Source: Sphingobium sp. D43FB (GTDB taxonomy: Bacteria; Pseudomonadota; Alphaproteobacteria; Sphingomonadales; Sphingomonadaceae). From it: a stretch of 64,000 nucleotides of DNA. The stretch's first letter is position 1. Each line of letters begins with the position of its first letter. Shown piece after piece: positions 1 to 8,228 of the stretch. The notes beneath the pieces are model-generated. The model ran no database searches, had not been told where the DNA came from, and saw only the letters and a list, made by a program, of their open reading frames with translations. A program made the translations under genes and the position numbers. The stretch spans positions 1 to 64,000 of the forward strand of contig NZ_NMUA01000003.1 in the NCBI RefSeq assembly GCF_002312805.1, read 5' to 3'.

Positions 1-120
1 AGGAAACTTGCGCTCAACATCTTGAGAACCCACCCGGACAAGGGATCAATCAAAGGCAAAATCAAACGGGCGGGCTGGAACGATGCATTCCTTCTCTCAA
101 TGCTTGGTCATATGCGATAG
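1..120 (+). pseudogene. ISAs1-family transposase, C-terminal fragment
   Basis: The frame is open at base 1 and ends in TAG at 118-120. It encodes about 39 residues including LNILRTHPDKGSIKGK and AGWNDAFLLSMLGHMR. This matches the characteristic C-terminus of ISAs1-type DDE transposases (LN..R.HP.KGS..GK.K.AGW.DAFL). Only the tail is inside the window, so I cannot tell whether the full copy to the left is intact. The next gene is convergent and unrelated. Confidence 0.7.
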
Positions 121-166
121 CCCTGCCCTTGAGGGGGAGGTTGGGTGGGGGTGTGCTGCCGCCAGT

Positions 167-232
167 GTTGACGCTCGGCTTCGCCTCGCTCCCCCTCCCC
201 CGACCCCTCCCCGCAGGGGAGGGGAGACAAGT
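167..232. repeat. GC-rich intergenic repeat (CTCCCC-rich hairpin)
   Basis: The short gap between the transposase tail and the LysR gene holds a C-run/G-run palindromic stretch (CCCCTCCCCGCAGGGGAGGGG). Read as protein it would give LPLPRPLPAGEG, a signature seen in spurious ORFs of high-GC proteobacteria. It is an intergenic repeat rather than a gene. Confidence 0.5.
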
Positions 233-265
233 CATCCTCATCGAGCGTTGCTATAACCCTGCGCC

Positions 266-1159
266 CTACCCCGCCTGCGCCAGCATCCACGCCCGAAACT
301 GCGCGACGGCGGGGGTGGCCAGCGCATCGAGTGGATAGGCCAGATAATAGGCCCGTTCGCTCGACAAGGGGCGGGCGAAGGGGATGACGAGCGTGCCCGC
401 TTCCAGTTCCGGCTGGATCAGGAAGCTGGGGATCAGCGCCACACCCGCGCCTGCCGCCGCCGCCTGCGCCAGCATCAGGAAATGTTCGAATGTCGGGCCG
501 GGGTGCAGCGCGGCCGCATCCACCCCCGCCGCGGCGAACCAGCGCGGCCAGGCATCGCGCCGCGAACTTTGGCTGAGCAGCGGCGCGCCCAGCAAGTCGA
601 CGGGTGCGCGCAACGGATGCGCCGCCAGCCAGCCCGGCGCACAGACCGGCACGACATCCTCGCGAAACAGGAAATCCATCGCCACGCCCGGCCATTCCTG
701 CGGCAAGCCGAAATGGATCGCGGCGTCGAAATCCTCCTGCGCAAAATCGAACGGCTCCGAGCGCGCCGCGAAATCCACCACCAGTTGCGGATGCCGCGCA
801 CTCAGATGCGGCAGGCGCGGCGCGAGCCAGCGCATCCCGAAACTGGGCAACGTCGCGATCCGCAACGCCGATCCCGCCCGCCGCTGCGCCGCCGCGCGGG
901 TCGCGCGCCGGATGCCATCAAGCGCGGGCCCGAGTTGTACGGCATAGGCGCGCCCCGCCTCATTGAGCCGCACCCGCCGCCCGATCCGGTCGAACAGCGG
1001 CGCTTGAATCAGGTCTTCCAGCAAGGCGATCTGCCGACTGACCGCGCTCTGGGTCAGGCCGATCTCGTCGCCTGCGCGCGAGAAACTCTCATGCCGCGCC
1101 GCCGCCTCGAAACTGGCCAGCGCGGTCATCGGCGGCAGCCATTTGCGCCCCTCACTCAT
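266..1159 (-). CDS. LysR-family transcriptional regulator (GcvA-like)
   Basis: A 297-residue protein of normal LysR length. The N-terminal winged helix-turn-helix covers roughly residues 10-70 (ALASFEAAARHESFSRAGDEI, then GLTQSAVSRQIALLE). A periplasmic-binding-like effector domain covers about residues 95-295. It is divergent from the DUF1338-aldehyde dehydrogenase pair, with about 87 bases between starts, the usual layout for a LysR protein controlling its neighbour. The inducer is unknown; control of the adjacent oxygenase operon is inferred from position only. Confidence 0.9.
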   Translation of the reverse strand: MSEGRKWLPPMTALASFEAAARHESFSRAGDEIGLTQSAVSRQIALLEDLIQAPLFDRIGRRVRLNEAGRAYAVQLGPALDGIRRATRAAAQRRAGSALRIATLPSFGMRWLAPRLPHLSARHPQLVVDFAARSEPFDFAQEDFDAAIHFGLPQEWPGVAMDFLFREDVVPVCAPGWLAAHPLRAPVDLLGAPLLSQSSRRDAWPRWFAAAGVDAAALHPGPTFEHFLMLAQAAAAGAGVALIPSFLIQPELEAGTLVIPFARPLSSERAYYLAYPLDALATPAVAQFRAWMLAQAG

Positions 1160-1246
1160 TCCAAAATCGCATCAACTGATGAAGGCTCCCCGTTTGCATC
1201 ACCCATCCTATCCTGCGATACTGGCTGTGTCACCGGGAGCCTATCC
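1160..1246. promoter_or_regulatory. Divergent promoter region, LysR / DUF1338 operon
   Basis: The 87-base gap between two divergent starts must hold both promoters and probably the LysR operator. The AT-richer stretch around 1165-1225 is the likeliest site. A GGGAG ribosome-binding site lies at about 1235-1239, before the ATG at 1247. No individual operator half-site is assigned. Confidence 0.45.
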
Positions 1247-2263
1247 ATGTCGAATGAGAATATGCCTGTCATTGCCGCCCTGACCAGAGCCGTGCTGGGC
1301 GACGCGGATGGCCAAAAGGCGCTCGACGCGCTGCATATCGCCCCTGCCCTGCTGGCCGAGCGCGGCCCCACCGTGACGCGCGCCGCCTTCGCCATGGCTA
1401 TGAACGTTTCGCTGTTCGACAATCTGTTGCGGCGCGTGCCAAGCGGCGCGGCCTATGTCGCCGATACGCTGGCGCAGGGCCGCCGGATCAGTTTCGACCA
1501 TGGCGCGCTCCGCACCATCCGCCTGCCCGAAGGCCCGACAGGCGCGCTGCCTGGCGGCGAGGACGCCTTCACCCGCATCTTCGTGCCGCTCGGCTATCGC
1601 ATGGCCACCGTCTATCCGCTCGACCGGCTGAAAATGACCGGCCGCGCCTACACCCATGCCGACCATCCCGACGCCATCCCGCAATTCTTCCTGTCCGAAC
1701 TGCATGTCGACCGCTTCGATGCCGACTTTGCCCACACCGCCGCGCGGGTGTTCGGCACCTCGCGCGATCCGCTCGATGCGCAAGCGCTGGCGGTGCTGGA
1801 CGATTTTGCGGCGGGCCGGTCCGTGTCCTTCGCCGACGCCGTGGCGGCGCTGCCCACCATCCTCTCGGCTTTCGACCGTCAGCATGACGCGCCCGATTTT
1901 GCCGACTATCAATTGCTGCTGTCCCGCTCCAACGAAGCCGCCTGGATTGCGACCGAGGGCAATGCCTTCAACCACGCCACCGACCGGGTCGCCGATGTCG
2001 CCGCCTTGGCCGATTGCCTGCGCGCCGCCAATCACCCGATCAAGGACCGGCTCGAAATCTCCGCCACCGGCCGCGTGCGCCAGACCGCCTTGCGCGCCGA
2101 TAGCGTCGAGCGGAGCTTTGCCGATGGGCAAGTCCGCGCCGTCCCCGGCTCCTTCTTCGAGTTCATCAGCCGCGACATCGACCCGGCGACAGGTCAACTC
2201 GACCTCGCCTTCGACACCGGCAACGCCACCGGCATTTTCGCCATGACGCGCGCAGGAGCATGA
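1247..2263 (+). CDS. DUF1338 2-oxoadipate dioxygenase/decarboxylase-like protein (HglS/YdcJ family)
   Basis: A 338-residue DUF1338 protein. Characterised HglS is a non-haem Fe(II) enzyme that converts 2-oxoadipate to D-2-hydroxyglutarate in lysine catabolism. Its His-His-Glu metal triad is visible here: H85 in FDHGALRTI, H243 in NAFNHATDR and E305 in PGSFFEFISR. The family segment PQFFLSELHVDRF is also present. The ATG at 1247 follows a GGGAG site; the frame is open far upstream but that part is antisense to the LysR gene. The stop overlaps the next start (ATGA), so the two are translationally coupled. The family call is firm; the substrate is inferred. Confidence 0.85.
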   Translation: MSNENMPVIAALTRAVLGDADGQKALDALHIAPALLAERGPTVTRAAFAMAMNVSLFDNLLRRVPSGAAYVADTLAQGRRISFDHGALRTIRLPEGPTGALPGGEDAFTRIFVPLGYRMATVYPLDRLKMTGRAYTHADHPDAIPQFFLSELHVDRFDADFAHTAARVFGTSRDPLDAQALAVLDDFAAGRSVSFADAVAALPTILSAFDRQHDAPDFADYQLLLSRSNEAAWIATEGNAFNHATDRVADVAALADCLRAANHPIKDRLEISATGRVRQTALRADSVERSFADGQVRAVPGSFFEFISRDIDPATGQLDLAFDTGNATGIFAMTRAGA

Positions 2264-3666
2264 CCGCCATGTTGCAATCCTTCGATCCCGCCTCCCGCGC
2301 CCTCGTCTGGGAAGGCCCGGTCGCCGATGCCGCCGCCTGCCATCGCGCGATCGCCACCGCCCGCGCCGCCCTGCCCGCTTGGCGCGCGCTGCCCGTGGAG
2401 GATCGCATCGCTGTGGTGCGCCGCTATGCTGGGGTGCTCGCCGAACGGCGCGCTGCGCTGGCGGAACTTATCTCGCGCGAAACCGGCAAGCTGTTGTGGG
2501 AAAGCGACGCCGAAGTGGGGTCGATGATCGCCAAGGTCGATGTCTCGATCGCGGCCCATGCCGAGCGCACCGGCGAGCGTGCCGCCGCCATGCCCTTTGG
2601 TCGCGCCGTGCTGCGCCATCGCGGCCATGGCGTGATGGCGGTGCTTGGCCCCTATAATTTCCCTGGCCATTTGCCCAACGGCCATATCGTCCCCGCCCTG
2701 ATCGCGGGCAATGCCATCGTCTTCAAGCCATCGGAAATCACGCCTGCCACCGGCGCGGCGATGGCCGATGCCTGGGCCGCTGCGGGCTTGCCGGACGGCT
2801 TGCTGACCGTCGTTCAGGGTGGCCGCGCCACGGGCGAAGCGCTGGTCGCGGGCGACATAGATGGATTGCTCTTTACCGGATCGGCAGGGGCTGGCGCAGC
2901 CCTGCGCCGCGCGCTGGTCGATCGGCCCCATGTCATCATGGCGTTGGAACTGGGCGGCAATAATCCGTTGATCGCGTGGGACAGCCCGGAGGCCGCCGCC
3001 TCGATCATCGTCAATTCCGCTTTCATCACCACCGGCCAGCGCTGCTCCTGCGCCCGCCGCCTGATCGTGCCCGAAGGGGCGACCGGCGACGCGATCGTCG
3101 AGGCGGTCGACGCCATGGCCGCGCGCTTGCCGATCGCCGCCTGGAACGAAGCGGGCGACGCCTTCATGGGACCGCTGGTGTCGGACGCCGCCGCTGCCGG
3201 TGCCCATCGCGCCGTCAGCGACCTGCTAGCGCGTGGCGCGCGGGTCATCCGTCCGTTCGGCGGGGTGGAGGGCCGCAGCGCGGCCTTCGTCACGCCCGCC
3301 TTGCTCGACGTGACCGGCGTGGATACGCCCGATGCGGAGATTTTCGCGCCGGTCCTGTCGATCGTGCGCGTCCCCGACTTCAACGCCGCCATTGCCGCCG
3401 CCAACGCGACCAGCTTCGGCCTGTCGGCGGGGCTGATTGCGCAGGATGACCAGCTATGGCAGCGGATGGTGGAGGAAAGCCGGGCGGGCGTCCTCAACCG
3501 CAACCGCCCGACCACGGGCGCGGCGGGCAATATGCCCTTTGGCGGCCTTGGCGCGTCGGGCAATCACCGCCCCAGCGCCTATTATGCCGCTGATTATTGC
3601 GCCTATCCCATCGCCAGTTTCGAGGCGGAGGTAGTGCAGGCCGTGCCGGTAACCGGCCTGCCCTGA
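2260..3666 (+). CDS. AstD-like (succinylglutamate-semialdehyde) aldehyde dehydrogenase, copy 1
   Basis: A 468-residue NAD(P)-dependent aldehyde dehydrogenase. It has the cofactor loop FTGSAGAG (about 205-212), the general base E230 in LELGGNNP and the nucleophile C262 in TTGQRCSC. It is closest in style to AstD of the arginine succinyltransferase pathway, but no other ast gene is nearby. It is instead coupled by ATGA overlap to the DUF1338 oxygenase, which suggests a role in degrading an amino- or oxo-acid such as a lysine intermediate. An alternative start is the ATG at 2269. A second AstD-like gene lies at 10330-11763. Confidence 0.85.
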   Translation: MTAMLQSFDPASRALVWEGPVADAAACHRAIATARAALPAWRALPVEDRIAVVRRYAGVLAERRAALAELISRETGKLLWESDAEVGSMIAKVDVSIAAHAERTGERAAAMPFGRAVLRHRGHGVMAVLGPYNFPGHLPNGHIVPALIAGNAIVFKPSEITPATGAAMADAWAAAGLPDGLLTVVQGGRATGEALVAGDIDGLLFTGSAGAGAALRRALVDRPHVIMALELGGNNPLIAWDSPEAAASIIVNSAFITTGQRCSCARRLIVPEGATGDAIVEAVDAMAARLPIAAWNEAGDAFMGPLVSDAAAAGAHRAVSDLLARGARVIRPFGGVEGRSAAFVTPALLDVTGVDTPDAEIFAPVLSIVRVPDFNAAIAAANATSFGLSAGLIAQDDQLWQRMVEESRAGVLNRNRPTTGAAGNMPFGGLGASGNHRPSAYYAADYCAYPIASFEAEVVQAVPVTGLP

Positions 3667-3691
3667 ACCGCCGCTACAACGCCAAGCGCAA

Positions 3692-4072
3692 TCAGCCGAT
3701 GCGGTGCATACCGCAAAGCTTATTACCGGCGGGATCGCGCAGATAGGCGAGGTATAATTTGCCAAAAGGGCTCTCACGGACGCCCGGCGGATCTTCGCAG
3801 GCCGTGCCGCCCGCCGCGACGCCCGCCGCATGCCATGCGTCCGCCTGTTCGGGCGAGGCCATGGTGAAACCGATCGTGCCGCCATTGGCCGAACAGGCCG
3901 GGGCACCGTCGATCGGCTTTGTCACCATGAACAATGCGCCGTCATGCATATATACGACACGGCCCTTTGGATCGATCATGCCCGGCTTGGCCTCCAGCAC
4001 TGCCATCGTCGCATCGTAAAAGGCTTTCGATGCCTCGATATCATTGGCACCGACCATGATGTGGCTGAACAT
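3692..4072 (-). CDS. VOC-family (glyoxalase/dioxygenase-fold) protein
   Basis: A 126-residue single vicinal-oxygen-chelate domain. It starts FSHIMVGANDIEASKAFYDA and ends with the typical YLRDPAGNKLCGM strand. Proteins of this length are metal-dependent lyases, isomerases or binding proteins acting as dimers. The histidine near the N-terminus and the C-terminal half fit a metal site, but the substrate cannot be read from sequence. It is convergent with the aldehyde dehydrogenase and appears monocistronic. Confidence 0.8.
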   Translation of the reverse strand: MFSHIMVGANDIEASKAFYDATMAVLEAKPGMIDPKGRVVYMHDGALFMVTKPIDGAPACSANGGTIGFTMASPEQADAWHAAGVAAGGTACEDPPGVRESPFGKLYLAYLRDPAGNKLCGMHRIG

Positions 4073-4211
4073 TGCGTCTCCTGTCCTATTTGGCGTATGA
4101 CGCTATATAGGCGCGCGACACTCTCGATCCGACTTACCCGAAAGGGCAGGCAGACACAGGCGCGCTGCATCGGTAATTAGGCATGACCGATAAAGCGGCG
4201 ATCCGCCGGGG

Positions 4212-4301
4212 TCAGAAGATCGTGTTGTAGAGGAACCAGCCCATGATGAGCAGGCTGGACACGATACAGATACGATCACCGAAGACGTCAATACGAGACA
4301 T
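4212..4301 (-). CDS. Possible 29-residue single-pass membrane peptide
   Basis: A short frame encoding a peptide that starts MSRIDVFGDRICIV, continues SSLLIMGWFLYNT and ends IF. It is one hydrophobic helix after a short charged N-terminus. A strong ribosome-binding site (GGAAGGA) lies nine bases before the ATG. It sits alone in a roughly 400-base gap between the VOC gene and DUF2093. Similar very small membrane proteins are often missed in annotation. The function is unknown. The good ribosome site and membrane-helix composition are the only support. Confidence 0.45.
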   Translation of the reverse strand: MSRIDVFGDRICIVSSLLIMGWFLYNTIF

Positions 4302-4489
4302 CGAAACACATCCTTCCACTAGCCGGGCGCTCTGCGTCGCCTCTGAGGAAAGATTACATCAGTTTTTACCGTATCGGAACAGGAAAGTTGCGGCCAACCG
4401 CCCTATCGGCGGGGTGAACCAACATTCCGCCCCTCTTGACGTCATTTGGTAGCGGTCCCATCCGGCCGCACCCGCCAGCTTGCGGAAAC

Positions 4490-4702
4490 CTACCGGAAAT
4501 CCGGCCCGCGATGTTTCAGGAAAGCGCGAGTCGCTTCCTCCGGGCCGCGATAGGCTTCCTGAAACTCCGCACTCCAATATTTCAGCTCGTCCAGGTCGAT
4601 CCGCGCGCCCGATACGGCGCAGACCACGAACTGGCCCGGCCGTTCGACGTCGAAATGCGGCGTGTCGTAACGCAGCACGGCCAGGCCCTGAATATCCGCC
4701 AT
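4490..4702 (-). CDS. DUF2093 domain protein
   Basis: A 70-residue protein beginning MADIQGLAVLRYDTPHF and containing PGQFVVCAVSGARIDLDELKYW. This fits DUF2093, a small alphaproteobacterial family of unknown function whose members are nearly all this length. The ATG at 4702 overlaps the stop of the upstream nitronate monooxygenase-like gene by one base (TGATG), so the pair is translationally coupled. An in-frame TTG one codon upstream is less likely. Confidence 0.8.
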   Translation of the reverse strand: MADIQGLAVLRYDTPHFDVERPGQFVVCAVSGARIDLDELKYWSAEFQEAYRGPEEATRAFLKHRGPDFR

Positions 4703-6123
4703 CAATCGCCCGTCAGGATACGGTCGACCAGCTGCTTGACGGTCGGCACGAAGCCATTGGAGTAGAAGGGGTCTTGCTTGAACTTATAGGCGCCATGGCC
4801 GGCGAAGACGAGATTCTTGTCCAGGTCGCCGCCATGCACCGCTTCCTGCAGCGCCTTTTGAATGCAGAAGCTGCGCGGATCGGCCAGCCGCCCGGTCGAA
4901 TTGGTCTCGCTGTCCATCCAGGACGAGAAGGAACAATGGCTCAGGCAGCCCATGCAATCGGTCTGATCCTTGCGGATCATCGACTTCTCGCTGTCGCCGA
5001 CGAACACCAGCGTATTGTCCGGCGTCTTGAGCGCGGCGGTAAAGCCCTGCCCCACCCATTCGCGCGCACGATTGAGGTCGCCCAGCGTCACCCAGAAATT
5101 CTTGCCCTTCACGCCCACGTCGAGCTGATGGGTATGGTCGCCCGCCTGCTCGGTGCTGAACGGGATCTGCCGTTCCGACCGCGCTTCCAACTGGCGCAGG
5201 AAGGGATTGCGCACCGCCGAGCTGTAGAAGCCGGTTGGCGAAAATTTGTGCAGCAAAATGTCGCCGGGGTTTAGCTGGGTCAGGAGATCCTTCCAATCCT
5301 GCGGGATCGGGCTTTCCTGCGTCAGCAGCGGGCGCGTGCCAAACTGGAAAGCGATCGTCCCCAATTCAGGATTGTCGATCCAGTCGTTCCAGTCCTTGAG
5401 CGCCCACACGCCGCCCGCCATCACGATCGGCACCTCGTCCGAAATGCCGCCCTCGCGCATCGTATCTCGCAGCGCCTTGACGCGGGGATAAGGGTCTTGC
5501 GGCACTTTGGGATCTTCGGCGTTGGACAGGCCGTTATGCCCGCCCGCCAGCCAGGGATCTTCATAGACCACCGCCGCCAGCCATTCCGACGCCTTGGAGT
5601 ATGACCGCTTCCACAGCGCGCGGAACGCGCGACCGGACGAGACGATCGGCAGATAGCTGACACCATAGGATGCGGCGATTTCGGACAGTTTATAGGGCAT
5701 GCCCGCGCCGCAGGTCACGCCCGCGACCATCCCCTTGGTCTTTTCCAGCACGCCATGCAGGATGCGCTGCGCCCCGCCCATTTCCCACAGCACGTTGATG
5801 TTGATCGCGCCGCGGCCATCGGCAATCTCATAGGCGCGCTTGACCTGTTCGACCGCGCCGTCGATCGCATAAGCGACCAATTCTTCATGGCGGTCGCGGC
5901 GGGTGCGGCCGTGATAGATTTGGGGGATGACATTGCCGAAACTGTCATAGCTGTCGGCATTGACGGCGGACACCGTGCCGATGCCACCAGCCGCCGCCCA
6001 GGCACCGGAACTCGCATGGTTGGACACCGCAACGCCCTTGCCGCCTTCGACCAGCGGCCAGACTTCGCGGCCACCATAGACGATAGGCTTCAACCCCTTG
6101 AACACCAAAATCTCCTGCGACAA
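4702..6123 (-). CDS. Nitronate monooxygenase-like FMN oxidoreductase with Cys-containing C-terminal extension
   Basis: A 473-residue TIM-barrel flavoprotein of the NMO/2-nitropropane dioxygenase family. It has glycine-rich phosphate-binding segments (VAGVTCGAGMPYKL, PIVMAGGVW, TIAFQFGTR). It is about 120 residues longer than simple NMOs. The extra C-terminal part has clustered cysteines, DCMGCLSHCSF, followed by FCIQKAL, which could bind metal or an Fe-S cluster. The substrate is uncertain: many family members act on nitronates, others on unrelated enolates. It is the first gene of a two-gene unit with DUF2093. Confidence 0.8.
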   Translation of the reverse strand: MSQEILVFKGLKPIVYGGREVWPLVEGGKGVAVSNHASSGAWAAAGGIGTVSAVNADSYDSFGNVIPQIYHGRTRRDRHEELVAYAIDGAVEQVKRAYEIADGRGAININVLWEMGGAQRILHGVLEKTKGMVAGVTCGAGMPYKLSEIAASYGVSYLPIVSSGRAFRALWKRSYSKASEWLAAVVYEDPWLAGGHNGLSNAEDPKVPQDPYPRVKALRDTMREGGISDEVPIVMAGGVWALKDWNDWIDNPELGTIAFQFGTRPLLTQESPIPQDWKDLLTQLNPGDILLHKFSPTGFYSSAVRNPFLRQLEARSERQIPFSTEQAGDHTHQLDVGVKGKNFWVTLGDLNRAREWVGQGFTAALKTPDNTLVFVGDSEKSMIRKDQTDCMGCLSHCSFSSWMDSETNSTGRLADPRSFCIQKALQEAVHGGDLDKNLVFAGHGAYKFKQDPFYSNGFVPTVKQLVDRILTGD

Positions 6124-6198
6124 AAAGGCCCGGCCGGTCGACCGGGAATATGCGATCCCAACACAGCCCTGACGGCTCTTGACGAATAGGCGCGGCCC

Positions 6199-7329
6199 TT
6201 AAAGCAAAATCCGGGGGCTGGCCAGAGCCTCTCCATATAATGCAGCATAGGCGGCAACCATTGTTTTTTCGGCATAGTCGCGGGTTGCGCGGTCGCGATT
6301 GGCCGCCCCCAGGGTAGCCCGCAGATCCGCATCCGCCGCCAGCGCGCCCAGCGCATCGGCCAGCCCGACTTCGTCGGCCACGACATAAGGCTGGTTCGCG
6401 GTCGCGACCATATTGGCGACATCGCCCACATCCATCGACGCAACCGGCACGCCCGCCGCCATCGCCTCCACCAGCGAGATCGGAAATTGCTCACTGTCCG
6501 ACGACAAAGCGAAAATGTCGAACAAGCCGACGAAGCGCCAGGGCCGGTCCATGAAGCCCGCCATATGGATGTCGCCCATCCCCTGCCGCGCCGCTTCCGC
6601 CAGGATAGCGTCATGTTCCGGGCCTTCGCCCACCACCACCAGTTGCAACCGGTCCTTGTGCGCGGCGACGGCGCGCACCAGCCGGGGGATATTCTTGACC
6701 GGTCGCAGCCCCGCCAGCGTCCCCACCAGCAATTTGCCCGGCGACCGGCGCAGACCGGGAATCGCATCCGGCGCAGGCGGTGGCGCATAGCGCGCGACAT
6801 CGATGCCGTTGCGGATCAGATGCACTTTATGCGCGGGCTGTTTCCAGACCGTGCGCGCGAGCGTCTCCAACCGCACCGAAGGCACCACCATCCCATGCGA
6901 CCGCTGCAGCGCGAGGCGGCGAAACAGGTTGCGCTTGGTCTTGAGCCGCACGGCTTCGTCGGCGTTGAAGCCGTCTTCGTGGTGGATCAGCGGCGGCAGG
7001 CCCGCCGACGCCCCGGCTAGCCGATGCGCCATCACCGCATCCATCGACCCCCAATTATAGGTGAGGATCAGATCGAACCGCTTGAGGAAAGCGGTGATGA
7101 CCCTGTAGCGCGCCAGCCCCGGCTTACCCGCAAAGGACGGCCCATCGGGGAAATCGACCGCAACACCGGGGTCGATCGCCGCCCGCGCGCCCACCGCGTC
7201 GGGATCGGCGCTGACGATACTGTGCCGCGCCTTGTCACCCCAGATGTTCATGAGCTGGACGGCGCGCGCCTCCTTGCCGCCCAGATTGAAACTGCCATGG
7301 ACGTGCAGGATGTGAGGTCGATCAGCCAT
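6199..7329 (-). CDS. Glycosyltransferase, GT4-like (GT-B fold)
   Basis: About 376 residues. The N-terminus HILHVHGSFNLGGKEARA is the acceptor-side Rossmann strand of GT-B enzymes. The C-terminal half has the donor-binding pattern LVGTLAGLRPVKNIPRLV and a family-4 E-x7-E-like signature around DSEQFPISLVEAMAAGVPV. It probably transfers a sugar to a lipid or polysaccharide at the cytoplasmic face of the membrane. The ATG at 7329 begins eight bases inside the upstream hydrolase gene, implying coupling. An in-frame upstream start lies within the hydrolase gene and is rejected. Confidence 0.85.
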   Translation of the reverse strand: MADRPHILHVHGSFNLGGKEARAVQLMNIWGDKARHSIVSADPDAVGARAAIDPGVAVDFPDGPSFAGKPGLARYRVITAFLKRFDLILTYNWGSMDAVMAHRLAGASAGLPPLIHHEDGFNADEAVRLKTKRNLFRRLALQRSHGMVVPSVRLETLARTVWKQPAHKVHLIRNGIDVARYAPPPAPDAIPGLRRSPGKLLVGTLAGLRPVKNIPRLVRAVAAHKDRLQLVVVGEGPEHDAILAEAARQGMGDIHMAGFMDRPWRFVGLFDIFALSSDSEQFPISLVEAMAAGVPVASMDVGDVANMVATANQPYVVADEVGLADALGALAADADLRATLGAANRDRATRDYAEKTMVAAYAALYGEALASPRILL

Positions 7330-8191
7330 GCAGCACCCGCGCCAGCAGCCGGTCGATCGCGGCGACGCTCTCCGGCTCGTCCAGCACCGGCGCATGGCCG
7401 ACGCCCGGCACGGTCACCAGTTCCGCCCCCGGCCCGATCTCCGCCGCCATCCGCTGCGCCGTCGCCGCGCCCAGCAGGTCCGACCGTTCGCCGCGCAGCA
7501 GCAGTGTCGGCATACCGGAAAAAGCCTTCATCACCGGCCACATATCGACCCCCGCCTCGGTGCCCATGGCGCGGATCGGTTCGGCGACCTTCATGTCATA
7601 ATCCAGCACGATCCGCCCGCCGCTATTGAGGCGATAGAGCCGCTTGGCCATCGCCAGCCAGGCTTGCAGGTCATAGCCGGGATAGACATCACCATTGGCA
7701 TCCGCCAGCGCGCGCGCGGCATGGACCCAGGTCGGATGCGACTGGTTGACGCCAACATAGGTGCGGATGCGCGCCAGCCCCTCTTCCTCCAGCGCTGGCC
7801 CGACATCGTTGAGCAGCGCGCCCGCCAGCCATTCGCGATGGGTCGCGGCCATCAACATGGTGATGATGCCGCCCAGCGACGTGCCGACCGCCACGAACCG
7901 GGTGATGGCGAGGTCCGCGAGCAAGCGGCTGATATCCTGCATATAGGTCAGCGGCACATAGGTCATCGCATCCTTGGCATAGGCGCTTTCGGCGCGCCCG
8001 CGCATGTCGGGACAGATGAGCCGCCATTCGCCTGCCAGCCGCGCGGCAAGCGGCTCGAAATCGCGCGCATTGCGGGTCAGCCCCGGCAGGCAGAGCAAGG
8101 GCGGCCGTCCATCGCCACCCCCGGCATAATCGCGATAATGGAGCCGCAGGCCGTCGGGGGACCACCAATATCCGTCGTTATACACGCTCAA
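7322..8191 (-). CDS. Alpha/beta hydrolase
   Basis: A 289-residue alpha/beta-hydrolase fold protein. It has an oxyanion segment (LLCLPGLTRNARDF), the nucleophile elbow GTSLGG with serine as nucleophile, the acid region near LLLRGERSDLL and the catalytic histidine in VPGVGHAPVLDEP. No signal peptide is seen, so it is cytoplasmic. The substrate is unknown. It is coupled by an eight-base overlap to the glycosyltransferase and is divergent from selO. Confidence 0.85.
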   Translation of the reverse strand: MSVYNDGYWWSPDGLRLHYRDYAGGGDGRPPLLCLPGLTRNARDFEPLAARLAGEWRLICPDMRGRAESAYAKDAMTYVPLTYMQDISRLLADLAITRFVAVGTSLGGIITMLMAATHREWLAGALLNDVGPALEEEGLARIRTYVGVNQSHPTWVHAARALADANGDVYPGYDLQAWLAMAKRLYRLNSGGRIVLDYDMKVAEPIRAMGTEAGVDMWPVMKAFSGMPTLLLRGERSDLLGAATAQRMAAEIGPGAELVTVPGVGHAPVLDEPESVAAIDRLLARVLHG

Positions 8192-8228
8192 ACTTGATCC
8201 TTCCGCCTTGCCACCCCCATATCACCTT

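Noticed and set aside
482..1246. Long upstream extension of the DUF1338 gene
   Set aside because: This part is antisense to the LysR gene and has Arg/Pro-rich shadow composition; a good ribosome site and the family start are at 1247.
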